Source of the DNA: Bacillus sp. FJAT-25509
GTDB taxonomy: Bacteria; Bacillota; Bacilli; Bacillales; Bacillaceae_G
DNA: 64,000 nucleotides
Assembly (NCBI RefSeq): GCF_001420605.1
Contig: NZ_LJIZ01000002.1
Span: forward strand, 23,227-87,226
Direction of reading: 5' to 3'
A program made the position numbers and the translations under genes. Below the pieces are notes generated by a model. The model searched no databases and was not told the origin of the DNA. It saw only the letters and a program-made list of their open reading frames with translations. Position 1 is the stretch's first letter. Each line of letters begins with the position of its first letter. Below are positions 36,934 to 47,028 of this stretch, piece after piece.

Positions 36934-37569
36934 TTATCTAACTATAGTAATGTTTGTCCCATTTACTGTGCCGTACTCTACATCATTAAAGCGGAATTTA
37001 CCGCAAGATGTTGTTAGAACCACTGTATCATTTGGTAATGATGTCACAAGTTCACGATAATATTCTCCACCTTTTCCTTGGGTATCACAACCTGCTACAA
37101 CAAATAAACATTGAATTTCCCCAACTTTTACAGCTTGTACAATTTCAGGTGCAATAGCCAAAACTGTTTCGTGATGGTAACCAGTTGTCATTACTTCTTC
37201 TGATTCCATATTTGCTTTTAAAAACTCTAAAGCACGTTGAATTAAAGGTGAAAAATCTTCTCCTTCAATTTTTGTAACTCCTTCTAATCCAGCTACTTCA
37301 TAAGAACAGAAATGATCTGCATAACTTCCTTTTTTTGGCATCACACAGTTTGTTGTTGCCAAAATAGCTCCAGGGAATTTTTCAAATAAATGACTTTGAT
37401 CAAACCAAACTTTCCCAATTTTTCTTTTTCCTTTTATATGTGCATAGTTTTTCAATGCTGGAAAATCATGAGCTGGAAGCATTTCAAATTGCGTGTAAAT
37501 ATTAATACCTTTTCACTCTGTTTGCTTTAACAATTCTTCTTATGCTAATAAATTATGACCAGTCACAAA
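36934..37569 (-). pseudogene. hcp: Hybrid-cluster protein (hydroxylamine reductase), broken
   Basis: A fragment of the iron-sulfur-oxygen enzyme Hcp. The readable part runs VTGHNLLA-stop-EELLKQTE-stop-KGINIYTQFEMLPAHDFP, then FPGAILATTNCVMP, LFVVAGCDTQGKGGEYY and TSCGKFRFNDVEYG. Two in-frame stops interrupt the start of this part; the whole N-terminal cluster region is absent, and the last 100 or so residues are missing. Cysteines of the hybrid cluster (TTNC, AGCD, TSCGKFRFN) are still visible. Not functional. Confidence 0.8.
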
Positions 37570-38044
37570 ACTGCATTTTCATTCGTGAAAAACAAATAAA
37601 TAAAGACTTTTTCAGCCTTTATTTCAGATTTCAAAAACTATATTTTTTTGAAGTTATTTTTTGGCTTGAATTGGTATGTATGATTTGCCCCCCTAGTTAA
37701 ACGAATAACAGAATCAACTTCCGAATATCGGATTATGTTTGGAACAGATGTAATTCTTCTGAAATTGAGCAATTCAAAAAAAATGCCATACTTCCTGAAT
37801 ATAATACAGTAAGAAGAGTATTTTCACCGTTTTTTGGGGTAGTTCGTTTCGTTATTGATGGAAATATGTCGGCCCCCTAGAAAGTCATTGGCTTATTGGG
37901 GCAAAATCTTGTTATAATAGACCATTGACATGAGAATGATTTGAAGCAGTATTACCTTCCTAATGGCTTTTACACCCCTCACTTCAAAACTGAGGCCACT
38001 GAAAAACACCTATATTTAATTTTCCTACTAAAAATGGTAAATTT
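37570..38044. other. Unassigned decayed DNA
   Basis: 475 bases without an intact gene. A plus-strand frame at about 37733-37880 reads NRCNSSEIEQFKKNAILPEY and VRRVFSPFFGVVRFVIDG before a stop; it could be a transposase scrap but I cannot name it. Runs of C (ccccccta, ggccccct) are unlike the neighbouring AT-rich DNA. Confidence 0.4.
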
Positions 38045-38088
38045 AAAAGGAGGTATTTCGTTCAAAATTGAACGAAATACCTCCTTTT
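38045..38088. terminator. Perfect 20-bp inverted repeat, bidirectional terminator
   Basis: Arms 38045-38064 and 38069-38088 are exact reverse complements around a 4-nt loop. T-rich sequence follows on the plus strand and AAAT/TTTA on the other. It lies at the 3' side of the transposase remnant, so it may be part of the insertion sequence end or its terminator. Confidence 0.8.
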
Positions 38089-38095
38089 TCTTTAT

Positions 38096-39288
38096 TCTTT
38101 TTTATTTTTTTCGCTCCTTGTATTTCCATGCCAATCAGACCCGAGGAATTTGCAACATTGTACCCGTTTCTGTGTTTTAATTCACTATTTTTCGCTTCAA
38201 TTTTATAACGTACTCTTGACTTCTCTTTGAAGTAGTCACTTTCCTGAAATTGTTCTTGTTCCTTATGTTCGGTTAATTTAATCGTGACAGAATTCGATTT
38301 AGTTTTTGCGCCTTCTTTATAACATCCGTCTTTGAATGGTCATACTTTACATTTTTCAATCTCAAAGTAATATTTATAACGTTTATTTCTTTTCCCATTT
38401 TTTCTTCCGCAATATTCTTTACGAATCGCTATATGTCCAGCTTTACAAACGTACATTCCTGCATCTTTGTTGAATTCAAATTTATCTTCTTCTTTACGTC
38501 TTCCTTGTATAACGGTTGGATGTAATTTTGAAACTAATCGTAAGTTATTTTCGTTAGTTAATTGGATATTTTCCCTCTCTGAATAAACTGTATCTCCAAT
38601 AACAGTTTCAATCTTCATTCCTGTATCAAGACTCTTTTCAATCAATGTTTTTAAGTATCTTCCGTCAGTTTTCTCGCCCGTTGAAATGACTGCAGCTGTA
38701 ATGATTCGTTATTTGTTCATCGCTAAATGTGATTTATATCCAAAAAAAGAGGTATCAGTAGTTTTATGACCAATCCGTGCGTCGGGATCATTTGATAAAT
38801 CAAGGTGATCATGATAATCTTCTACGATTTCTTTTAAGTAGTTAAGTTTTTCTTTTACTTTTGGATTATTCACGAATCGCTTCTTCGTTTTCCACAGCCT
38901 GAATTTCGTTTTGACAATAGGCAAGTTCTTCGATTACATCATCAGTTGTTAGTTTTTGAGGAAATTTTTCTTTCATTACTTCATTAATTTGATAAACAGC
39001 TTTTCGAAGTAGTTTTGATTTTTCCATTAAAAATTCTTTTGGTGATTTTTGATTGAAGCGCGCTCTTGTGTGAGTTGCGTCAACTATAATGAAAGTACTT
39101 TTGATTAGTTCTTTTTCGAGTGCGATTTCGACTGTTTTATCAATTAACATGTCTAATAATCCAACATCTTTTAAACGAAGCTTACGAAATTTCGTTAAAG
39201 AACTTGGATTAATCACTAATTCTTCTGGAGCTATATCAAGGAAATATTTAAAAGACATATCATATTTTGATGTTTTTGGAGTTTTCAT
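38096..39288 (-). pseudogene. Transposase remnant, IS1182-like
   Basis: One decayed transposase read in pieces: 39288-38866 (PSSLTKFRKLRLKDVGLLD; IIVDATHTRARFNQKSP with a catalytic Asp), then a frameshift near 38880 into 38924-38709 (FGYKSHLAMNK), an in-frame TAA, then 38645-38340 (IETVIGDTVYSERENIQL) and a TGA where a cysteine is expected (CKV-stop-PFKDGC), continuing to about 38100 with SRVRYKIEAKNSELKHRNGY and LIGMEIQGA. The N-terminal DNA-binding part is missing. The family is a DDE transposase of the IS1182/IS5 kind by pattern. Inactive. Confidence 0.8.
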
Positions 39289-39319
39289 AATTTCCTCCTA
39301 ATGAACTAATTGATATGCT

Positions 39320-39949
39320 TTACATTTCATTATTAAGCCACTTAACATAATCAAAGTTATCGTAGAATTTTTGGCCAAATATGTTTTTATACAAAGATAA
39401 ATCAGTAATATTTGGTTTCTTTTCAAATCCTTTAATGTAAAAAGACGAATTATATTGTTTATAATTTTTATTCGTCAAAAAAACCTTCTTAAATGGTAAT
39501 TTTTCAAAACGTTGGATTATTTCATCAGAACAACCATCGCCATCCACCATGATAATATACAAATTCTCATAGTTTATCCTTTTACTACGTTCATACCATT
39601 TTTCTTTAGCTTCAATTATAGTTTCAAAGTGCATGAAATGAAGTTCAATATCTCCTAGTTTACCAATTGGATAATTAATACCTTCCTTAAATATCTCTTC
39701 AATTTTCTGTTGTAAGTAAAAATCAATATTCTCAATAAATTTTATAAAATCTCTAGTAGAAAGAAAAAGATTTACTGTAGGTGTTAAAAATCTTTTTCCC
39801 AAATCATGAGTAATAAGAGAACCGGTACAGTTATTTGAAATTATTGAAAAATCATGGTTTTTTAGTTTTTTTCTATTTATTGGGTTGATAAAAGTTTTTC
39901 GATTTATTCTTCCTATCGCTCTGTAAACTTTCGAAGTCCTGTTAAACAT
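39320..39949 (-). CDS. DUF1919 capsule-locus protein
   Basis: 209 residues. The pattern FSIISNNCTGSLITHDLGKRF near 35-55 and TPTVNLFLSTRDFIKFIENI after it match DUF1919, a family found in exopolysaccharide loci and presumed to be a transferase. The later IIMVDGDGCSDEIIQRFEKL and KKVFLTNKNY fit the family end. No membrane segment. It is the last gene of the capsule block, next to the IS remnant, with a weak AGGAGAAAAAATG-type start. The exact reaction is unknown. Confidence 0.78.
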   Translation of the reverse strand: MFNRTSKVYRAIGRINRKTFINPINRKKLKNHDFSIISNNCTGSLITHDLGKRFLTPTVNLFLSTRDFIKFIENIDFYLQQKIEEIFKEGINYPIGKLGDIELHFMHFETIIEAKEKWYERSKRINYENLYIIMVDGDGCSDEIIQRFEKLPFKKVFLTNKNYKQYNSSFYIKGFEKKPNITDLSLYKNIFGQKFYDNFDYVKWLNNEM

Positions 39950-40189
39950 TTTTTCTCCTTTTTCTGCAAATTTATATAATAATATTTTGTATTATCATGT
40001 TTACATTGGATGGTCATTATGTTTTATACTTTAAGCAAGATGTTTAGAAAATATATGTTCCCCACCACAATTGATTTTCCATCAGTATATATATGTTCAA
40101 AAAATGCCTAAGCATTATTCTTTCGCTTTTGTTTAAATTGTGTATTCATACTTTTCTATTTCTTGCCGTTCTTTACAGCTATGATTTTA

Positions 40190-41209
40190 TTAATACTTTT
40201 GTTCATACCCATTCGGATTCTTTTCTTGCCATCTCCAGGAATCTATACACATTTCAGAAATTCCTTTCTCCGCTTCCCAATCTAGTTGCCTCTTGGCTTT
40301 TGTTGGGTCCGCATAACATTCTGCAATATCACCAGATCTTTGACCAACAAACTCATATGGAACTTTCTTACCTGAAACCTCTTCAAAAGTGTGTACTAAA
40401 TCAAGTACGCTATATCCTCTTCCGGTCCCCAGATTATATGCCTCAACTCCGTTACTAGACATGACTTTTTCTAATGCTTTCAAGTGTCCCCTAGCTAGGT
40501 CTACAACATGAATATAGTCTCTTACACCTGTCCCATCTGGAGTAGGATAATTGTTGCCAAACACCTTAAGTTCACTTAATTTTCCAACCGCTACTTGTGT
40601 AATGTAAGGCATAAGGTTATTTGGAATACCGTTAGAATCCTCACCAATACATCCACTTTCATGTGCTCCGATTGGATTGAAGTATCGTAATAACGCTATA
40701 CTCCAGTCGTTTTTAGAATAAAAAATATCTTGTAAAATTTCTTCAATCATAAGTTTTGTACGACCATAAGGATTCGTTGCTACCAAAGAGAAATCTTCCG
40801 AAATTGGAACCTGTTTTGCCATTCCATATACGGTAGCGGAAGAACTAAATACAATATTATACACATTGTACTTTTGCATAACATCAGTGAGTATTAGAGT
40901 ACTAGTAATGTTGTTATGATAATATTTAATAGGGTTTTCAACTGATTCACCGACTGCCTTTAAACCTGCAAAATGGATAACAGCCTCAATTTGATTAATA
41001 GAAAACACTTCTTCAACGGCATCTCGATCAAGTAGGTCAACCTCATAAAAATTAAAATCTTTACCTGTTATCTCTTTTACTCTATTTAATGATTCAGGTT
41101 TACTGTTAGAAAAATTGTCTAGGACGATAATTTTATAGCCGGAATTTAGCAGTTCAACACAAGTATGACTACCGATATATCCTGCTCCACCTGTAACAAG
41201 TATAGCCAT
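40190..41209 (-). CDS. galE: UDP-glucose 4-epimerase
   Basis: Interconverts UDP-glucose and UDP-galactose. 339 residues, extended [19 protein letters not shown] at 6-21, [10 protein letters not shown] near 80, catalytic SSSATVYG with YGRTK (Tyr-x3-Lys) near 147, RYFNPIGAH near 178, and [14 protein letters not shown] near 235. Full length. GAGGAGGGC lies before the ATG. Distinct from the shorter epimerase at 19129. Confidence 0.94.
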   Translation of the reverse strand: MAILVTGGAGYIGSHTCVELLNSGYKIIVLDNFSNSKPESLNRVKEITGKDFNFYEVDLLDRDAVEEVFSINQIEAVIHFAGLKAVGESVENPIKYYHNNITSTLILTDVMQKYNVYNIVFSSSATVYGMAKQVPISEDFSLVATNPYGRTKLMIEEILQDIFYSKNDWSIALLRYFNPIGAHESGCIGEDSNGIPNNLMPYITQVAVGKLSELKVFGNNYPTPDGTGVRDYIHVVDLARGHLKALEKVMSSNGVEAYNLGTGRGYSVLDLVHTFEEVSGKKVPYEFVGQRSGDIAECYADPTKAKRQLDWEAEKGISEMCIDSWRWQEKNPNGYEQKY

Positions 41210-41401
41210 GATTAAAGCCCTCCTCTTTTCTATTAATGATTAATATCATTAGAACATGTATTAATACAATAATTTACAATTTTCTATACTTGTACCAACC
41301 ACTTTTCGACAAATTCCATAGTGGTGTCAGGCACTAGAAGTTATTTTCTAATGTAACTAATAAGTATAAATACTCTTAAGTGATAATGAGAAACAGATGA
41401 T

Positions 41402-41430
41402 AAAAAACGGCATGGATTTATGATCATGCG
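41402..41430 (-). terminator. Terminator of the flippase gene
   Basis: GCATG pairs with CATGC over a 10-nt loop; on the minus strand CGTTTTTT follows, about 55 bases past the stop. Confidence 0.55.
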
Positions 41431-41485
41431 ATGCTAATCCTCCATTTCTAATAAAGCTTCAAATTCCATGAACAATATATGAACA

Positions 41486-43018
41486 TTAGTTTTTAAAAGT
41501 TAAGTTTATTCTTTTTAGTACACCATACAATAAAACTTTTAAATAAATAAACTCTGGTCTCTTATAATAAGCAATTAAAAACACTACATTTGGTACAATT
41601 AAACAAATAATTAATTTATAAATAAAAGTTATTAAATTTGTACTATTAAAAGTATTTGCAAGTGACCACGTTAAAATTGCTCCCCCAAGAGTAACAAGTA
41701 AATATACAAAAAAACTTTTAAAATACTCTCTTAATCTAACTTCAAAACCGTATCTAAATAGAACTAATGGTTCTATCCAAAAACAAGTAGATAGTGTTGA
41801 TACTAAGGTACCTATAAAAACACCAGCTAACCCAATTCTTTGTGCTAAAATGATTGATACTACTAAATTAATAATAGATTCAAATATAGGCTTATATCTG
41901 TCCTTCCAAAAAAGCCCCATCGCATCTCTAAACACCAATGTAGTTTTTCTAATAATTGTCATATAAGAATTTATTACAATTAAAATTACAACTGATAATT
42001 TGAAGGTAAAATCCTTACCAATCCACAGAGAAATAAATGGATTTAGCAAAATAATGAGAGATATTGAAGATACTCCCCCAATCCAAAAATTCGAAAAAAG
42101 AATATTTTTGTAAATGGTGTATGTTTTCTCTTTCGATTCCGTAACATTTAGATTTCCTACACTTGCAGTTAATGCGTTATAAATTAATGTAATAATTGTA
42201 TTGATTGCTTCGATAATTAGAACATAGTTGGAAAATAGCCCAACCATATTTATCCCTACAAATTTAGATATTACTAAACTATCTGTTCCATTTACTACAA
42301 CCGTTCCCATGCGATGAAAAAATAAAGCTCCTATATTTTTAAATATAAGATTTATTTCTTTTTTTGGTAGTACAGAATTTGTTTTTTGTTTAATAAAGGG
42401 AAACATTCTATTTGCTTTTAATGATATATTAATATTAATAATAATATTTACAACTAAAGAAACTAACAAAAATAAAACATAACTTTTATAAAACAACAAA
42501 ACTAGTATTTGAAAAATATACATTAGTAATATAAACTTCATTCTATTAGCTGAAATGATGTAGTTTTTTTGTGCAGCAGTTATTATTGATGCTTTATAAA
42601 CAAAGAAATATGAGGATGCAGAATTTAAAACATATATGATAAAGTATAATCTCAAATGCGGTATATTAGATGCATCAGAGGTAAAGTTATCTAGAAATGG
42701 TATTAATAATAAACCGATTGTAATTACTATGATACCAATGTAACTATATAATTTAGCATACAAATTAATTAAGAGCCGCAGTTTCTTTTTATCATCCTCA
42801 GCCATTGGTTTGTACATCGAATAAACAATGGCTGTTCCAACTCCCATTTCAGCAAGAGACAGCATTTGAAGTAGATTACTGAATAATCCATTAATACCAA
42901 GGTATTCAGTACCTAACATTTTTATAAAAATCGTACGAACAACAAAACCTGATATTATTGTTATAATCTGCAAAGATATTGCAAATAATGAATTTTTAAT
43001 CGAATTTTCCACTCTCAT
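41486..43018 (-). CDS. Wzx-type polysaccharide flippase
   Basis: 510 residues with about 12-14 hydrophobic helices; flips lipid-linked repeat units to the outer face. The start SIKNSLFAISLQIITIISGF and TIFIKMLGTEYLGINGLF (near 30-47) and LSLAEMGVGTAIVYSMYKP are typical of the firmicute Wzx/RfbX group of the MOP superfamily. Works with the Wzy-like polymerase at 44293. GAGG lies 13 bases before the ATG. Confidence 0.86.
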   Translation of the reverse strand: MRVENSIKNSLFAISLQIITIISGFVVRTIFIKMLGTEYLGINGLFSNLLQMLSLAEMGVGTAIVYSMYKPMAEDDKKKLRLLINLYAKLYSYIGIIVITIGLLLIPFLDNFTSDASNIPHLRLYFIIYVLNSASSYFFVYKASIITAAQKNYIISANRMKFILLMYIFQILVLLFYKSYVLFLLVSLVVNIIININISLKANRMFPFIKQKTNSVLPKKEINLIFKNIGALFFHRMGTVVVNGTDSLVISKFVGINMVGLFSNYVLIIEAINTIITLIYNALTASVGNLNVTESKEKTYTIYKNILFSNFWIGGVSSISLIILLNPFISLWIGKDFTFKLSVVILIVINSYMTIIRKTTLVFRDAMGLFWKDRYKPIFESIINLVVSIILAQRIGLAGVFIGTLVSTLSTCFWIEPLVLFRYGFEVRLREYFKSFFVYLLVTLGGAILTWSLANTFNSTNLITFIYKLIICLIVPNVVFLIAYYKRPEFIYLKVLLYGVLKRINLTFKN

Positions 43019-43055
43019 TTATTTCTTTACCTCTTGTTCTTTTCCTTTATCCTCC

Positions 43056-44204
43056 TCATAAATCTAATATTGCTTCGTAGGTTCTCTTACAGTTATTAGA
43101 ATCACGTAGGATAAAAAAATCATTAATTTCATTCTCTGTATTCTTAGGTAATTTACAATCTTTCTCGATAATATCACTTATAGCACTAATTAGATCACTT
43201 TCATTAGAGTACCAATCTCCAAATGAACAACTTTTCAAATTTAAATATCCAGGCTTTCTATAATTTTCATCACTATCAAAATGATAAAAAAGAATGGGCT
43301 TTTTCATATAGGCAAAGTCAAAAAACACACTTGAAAAATCAGTAATTAATAATCGTGCCTTCTTAAGTAAATGCTGTACATCATATTGTGTCTTACTTGC
43401 AATAGTAACTCTATCATTTATATTATTAAAGCAATGTACGAATTTTTGCATTTCATAATGCGGATAAAATATTAACCGATAATTATTCCTAGTCAAAACA
43501 TCTAATAGCTTCGGTGAACAAATTAAACTATTATAATTCTTATAATAATCTGTTTCCATAAACTCAATATCACTTTTACAATTTGATAGAAAACTGCGCC
43601 AAGTTGGCATAATCAAAATAATGCGATCAGTTTTGTTATTTGACAGATTATCATATCTACATAAGCCCAAGTATTTCACCACTCCTTGGGGATGATTAAA
43701 ATTCTTACTAACATATTCAAATTCGGGCTTAGCACCACATATAAATAAATTTAATTTAGCATTAGGATAATATAGTTGAGGAAAATCATTATAAATTATT
43801 CCATGCTGTAGAAATACCTTTTTACCAAAAATAAGAGAATATTTATCTAGCAAATAAAAAATATACATATCAGGGGAATAGCCCATTATATGTGTACTAA
43901 TTTTATAGGAAGAAATAGCGAAATATAACCAATGTTTAAAACTATTATGTTGTATAATATTTGAGTGTTGGTGAATTTTTGAAAAATCTTCAGAATTTTT
44001 GTCTATTACGTAATAAATATTATGTCGATCAGAAGTCGACATAATATAATTAAAAAAGTGGTATGCATTATCACGTGCATCATATCCTCTTTCCGCTATA
44101 ATCCAAATATTTCTATAACTTGGATGTATTTTAAGTAGCGACCCCAATATCAAAAAAAGGAAATATTTTAAAATCATATATATTCCAATAAGTTTATATT
44201 TCAT
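43056..44204 (-). CDS. TagF/TagB-type glycerophosphotransferase in the capsule block
   Basis: 382 residues. A short hydrophobic N-terminus (7-25), then a CDP-glycerol glycerophosphotransferase domain: IWIIAERGYDARDNAYHFF, VFLQHGIIYNDFP, GLCRYDNL, IILIMPTWRSFL, IFYPHYEMQ, LLITDFSSVFFDFAY. Single-domain, unlike the two fusion proteins at 15947 and 27114. Its place between Wzx and Wzy suggests polyol phosphate in or on the capsule repeat; that is inference. Confidence 0.85.
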   Translation of the reverse strand: MKYKLIGIYMILKYFLFLILGSLLKIHPSYRNIWIIAERGYDARDNAYHFFNYIMSTSDRHNIYYVIDKNSEDFSKIHQHSNIIQHNSFKHWLYFAISSYKISTHIMGYSPDMYIFYLLDKYSLIFGKKVFLQHGIIYNDFPQLYYPNAKLNLFICGAKPEFEYVSKNFNHPQGVVKYLGLCRYDNLSNNKTDRIILIMPTWRSFLSNCKSDIEFMETDYYKNYNSLICSPKLLDVLTRNNYRLIFYPHYEMQKFVHCFNNINDRVTIASKTQYDVQHLLKKARLLITDFSSVFFDFAYMKKPILFYHFDSDENYRKPGYLNLKSCSFGDWYSNESDLISAISDIIEKDCKLPKNTENEINDFFILRDSNNCKRTYEAILDL

Positions 44205-44292
44205 GAGAATTCCGCCTTGTACTTAATTATTAATATATTTTTGTGAAATCACCTAAAGTCTCATCAAATCTACCTCTTACAAAACCCCGCAC

Positions 44293-45612
44293 TTAATGAT
44301 TTGTCGCCAAATAATTTTTTGCTAATATTGACAAGAGTGTTATATAGAAAAACTCATCAAAAAATAACATATCCAGTGAAAACCATGAAAAAAAGTAAGC
44401 AATTATTAATATCAAAAAGTAGTATTTTTCAATATTGCCTAGTTTCACTTTATTAGATAATGTAGAATAAACCATTCCCCACCAAACAATTAAAAAAACT
44501 GAACCAATTACACCGACTTGATATATACTTTGTATTAAAGTATTGTGAGAGGCTCTTTCGTTAACAAATTCCAATGAAGAAAGTCCATCTCCAAAAAACA
44601 ACTTGAAATTACTTGAAAACAAATAATTAATATACATATCAAACAATACGCTTCTCCCGGTGGTTAATGACTGAGTATCCGTAACCATTCCAAATCTTAA
44701 TAAATAAAGATCAAACTGTTCGGAGAACAAATTACTTGCAATAGCGATTCCCACAATAAAAAATATGGTCAACACCATTCCAATCTTATATGAAAAATTA
44801 CGCTTTGCTAATATAAGACCAAACATCCAAAGGACAGCTATTAAAGCGATACATATTATAAACATCTTTGAAACAGAAAGCATACCATAATACAATAAGG
44901 CCATTATGGAAAAAATTTGAAATGCTATCAATGTTTTATTTCTCGTTTTGTACATAACTATTAGAAGTGACCCGATTGCTACAAGGATGTTCGCTGAGTA
45001 AAAATTAGCATCACCATAAAAACCACTTAATCTTGTTAAACCAATGTTTTCCCATTCATAAACATCTATATATTCAAGCATATGTGGAAAATTCATCAGT
45101 ATTTTTGCAGCAATACAAGCCGACAAAACGCCTGCCGTTAAATACAATACACACGTTTCAAAGTCCATCTCCTTCCTGTATCTATTGACGTAAATAGGAA
45201 TAAAAAAGAGCATCATGATAAAAAATAAATAAGACATATCAATGGAGAGGCCCTTCAACATTTTAACCACCAGTGTATATGCTATAAAAAAAAGTGGCAG
45301 AAATATATGCACTTTTGAAGATATTGACTTGGTAAACCCATTCAAGATCATAAGAAGGAAGACACAAGGTACAACTAGAGTAAAGAATGTAAGCGTACCT
45401 GGATTCGTCTTTAGAACTGGGGACCATGGAAGATAAAACAGCATAATTGGTAAAAAGTATTTTTTGTGAGGAACCAATGCTACTCCTGTAAACATCAGCA
45501 ATGAACCCAATAGTAATATTTGATTGTTAAAAACATGTCCAATTGAGAGGCTAAGTACGCTTATTAAGGCTAAAATTAATAATTTTACATTTTTTTTCCT
45601 AACTTGCTCCAT
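44293..45612 (-). CDS. Wzy/O-antigen-ligase-like polymerase
   Basis: About 439 residues, about 11 hydrophobic helices. The large loop with RLGMV-type segment (YLLRFGMVTDTQSLTTGRSVLFD) and the late SHNTLIQSIYQVGVIG match the Wzy_C/O-antigen-ligase family; it should polymerise repeat units outside the membrane. The start is moved to ATG 45612, nine bases after GAGGAG and five after the stop of the preceding GT4, instead of the upstream hydrophilic extension. Confidence 0.82.
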   Translation of the reverse strand: MEQVRKKNVKLLILALISVLSLSIGHVFNNQILLLGSLLMFTGVALVPHKKYFLPIMLFYLPWSPVLKTNPGTLTFFTLVVPCVFLLMILNGFTKSISSKVHIFLPLFFIAYTLVVKMLKGLSIDMSYLFFIMMLFFIPIYVNRYRKEMDFETCVLYLTAGVLSACIAAKILMNFPHMLEYIDVYEWENIGLTRLSGFYGDANFYSANILVAIGSLLIVMYKTRNKTLIAFQIFSIMALLYYGMLSVSKMFIICIALIAVLWMFGLILAKRNFSYKIGMVLTIFFIVGIAIASNLFSEQFDLYLLRFGMVTDTQSLTTGRSVLFDMYINYLFSSNFKLFFGDGLSSLEFVNERASHNTLIQSIYQVGVIGSVFLIVWWGMVYSTLSNKVKLGNIEKYYFLILIIAYFFSWFSLDMLFFDEFFYITLLSILAKNYLATNH

Positions 45613-45616
45613 TTTT

Positions 45617-46810
45617 TTACAGCTCCTCATCTGATACCAACTTACTAAACTGTTCGATTGCTGTTTCGTTTGTGTGGTTTTGTGCACTTAGATATTCTCT
45701 ACACTTTTCAATAAAAAGAGGCTCGTCAAGAACTCTTTTTAATTTGTTATATATTTCTTCTTCATTATTTTCGCAAACAAAACCTTCAAATCCCTCTCTT
45801 ACCATTTCCTCTGCAGATGTAGTATTTGTGGTAAATATTGGTACCCCAAGGCATTTAGCCTCATCAAATACCATTGGCGCTGCTTCATGAAATGAAGGAA
45901 GAAAAAATAGGTCTGCGTTTTTAATATACTGATATGGATTATCCTGATTGCCATATAAAATAACGTGCTCTGACAAATCATTAATTAAAATTTGATTCTC
46001 AATTTCACTTTTTTGTGAACCGTCACCAACGAGATGCCATCGTATCTTGTAATTTTCTTTAACGAGTCTATTTATGACATCTATCCCTCTTAAAATCCCT
46101 TTTTCAGGACTTAGTCGAGCAACTGTCACAATATTTAAACTTTCTCTGGGGTATTTAACAGGGTTAACGTTAGCCTTATTAATATATTCATTATAGTTAT
46201 GACAGTTATAAACACAATGAGTTCTCTTCGCCAGCTCTGGAATGGCTTTTATAAAACTTTGTCGGCACCCTTCTGATACAGCGGCTATCTTGTCAAAATA
46301 CCTATATACTTCCCGGTTTCGGGATGTATTCCCTCCATAATTTAAAAAATCACAGTGAGAAAATGTAATCTTTTGTTTTGCATTTACTCTTTTTAACACA
46401 AACTCATTGCACCCACCATAAAAGGATTTTTTATCAGCATTGTGCAAAAATGAAATTGCAATATCAAACCCTGATAACTTCTTCTGAGTCGAAACAAGTA
46501 AGGAGATAGGTAAATGATTACTAAAAATTTTTGTATATAAAGCAAAAGTAGCCCTAATAGCATAGAACAAAAACCCCATTTTTTTTGTTTGTGCTTGTGA
46601 CATACCGAGCAATTTTAATAATGGTGGTGCCTCGATTACTTTTATCTGTGAAGGTATTAATTTTAAATAGTCTCCACTGTAATCAAATACAAATAGTGTT
46701 AGATCATATTGATCTTTTACTTGGTTAATAAGATTTACTAAAGAACGCTGTACTCCACCAGTTGCAAGGTTATTATTCACAATAAGCACTTTTTTCTTTC
46801 CATTAGCCAT
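45617..46810 (-). CDS. GT4 glycosyltransferase
   Basis: About 397 residues, GT-B. N-terminus KVLIVNNNLATGGVQRSLVN (the glycine motif of GT4), FVFDYSGDYLKLIP, then VARLSPEKGILRGIDVI near 240, LVGDGSQKSEIE, and the donor site PSFHEAAPMVFDEAKCLGV near 330. Start ATG at 46810, five bases after GGAGG, in place of a 27-residue upstream extension. Stop overlaps the RBS of the Wzy gene. Acceptor unknown. Confidence 0.85.
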   Translation of the reverse strand: MANGKKKVLIVNNNLATGGVQRSLVNLINQVKDQYDLTLFVFDYSGDYLKLIPSQIKVIEAPPLLKLLGMSQAQTKKMGFLFYAIRATFALYTKIFSNHLPISLLVSTQKKLSGFDIAISFLHNADKKSFYGGCNEFVLKRVNAKQKITFSHCDFLNYGGNTSRNREVYRYFDKIAAVSEGCRQSFIKAIPELAKRTHCVYNCHNYNEYINKANVNPVKYPRESLNIVTVARLSPEKGILRGIDVINRLVKENYKIRWHLVGDGSQKSEIENQILINDLSEHVILYGNQDNPYQYIKNADLFFLPSFHEAAPMVFDEAKCLGVPIFTTNTTSAEEMVREGFEGFVCENNEEEIYNKLKRVLDEPLFIEKCREYLSAQNHTNETAIEQFSKLVSDEEL

Positions 46811-47028
46811 ACGATCCTCCAACTTTATTTCATTTCTAGAATAAAAATATAAATATAATCTAAATCTATTAATCCATCTTTTCTGAATCATTACTAATAG
46901 AAATTTTTATTGAATGCTTAACAAAATATTTTCATATTCGGTATTTTAATATAAAAATAATTTTTATATCTTCATACAAGTCATCAACCCTATATGATTT
47001 TAATTTTCTACTGCTAGATGACTTAACA

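Noticed and set aside
40093-40458. Plus-strand ORF of 121 codons
   Set aside because: Mostly antisense to galE; no supporting signals.
45799-45981. Minus-strand ORF of 60 codons
   Set aside because: Inside the GT4 gene in another frame.
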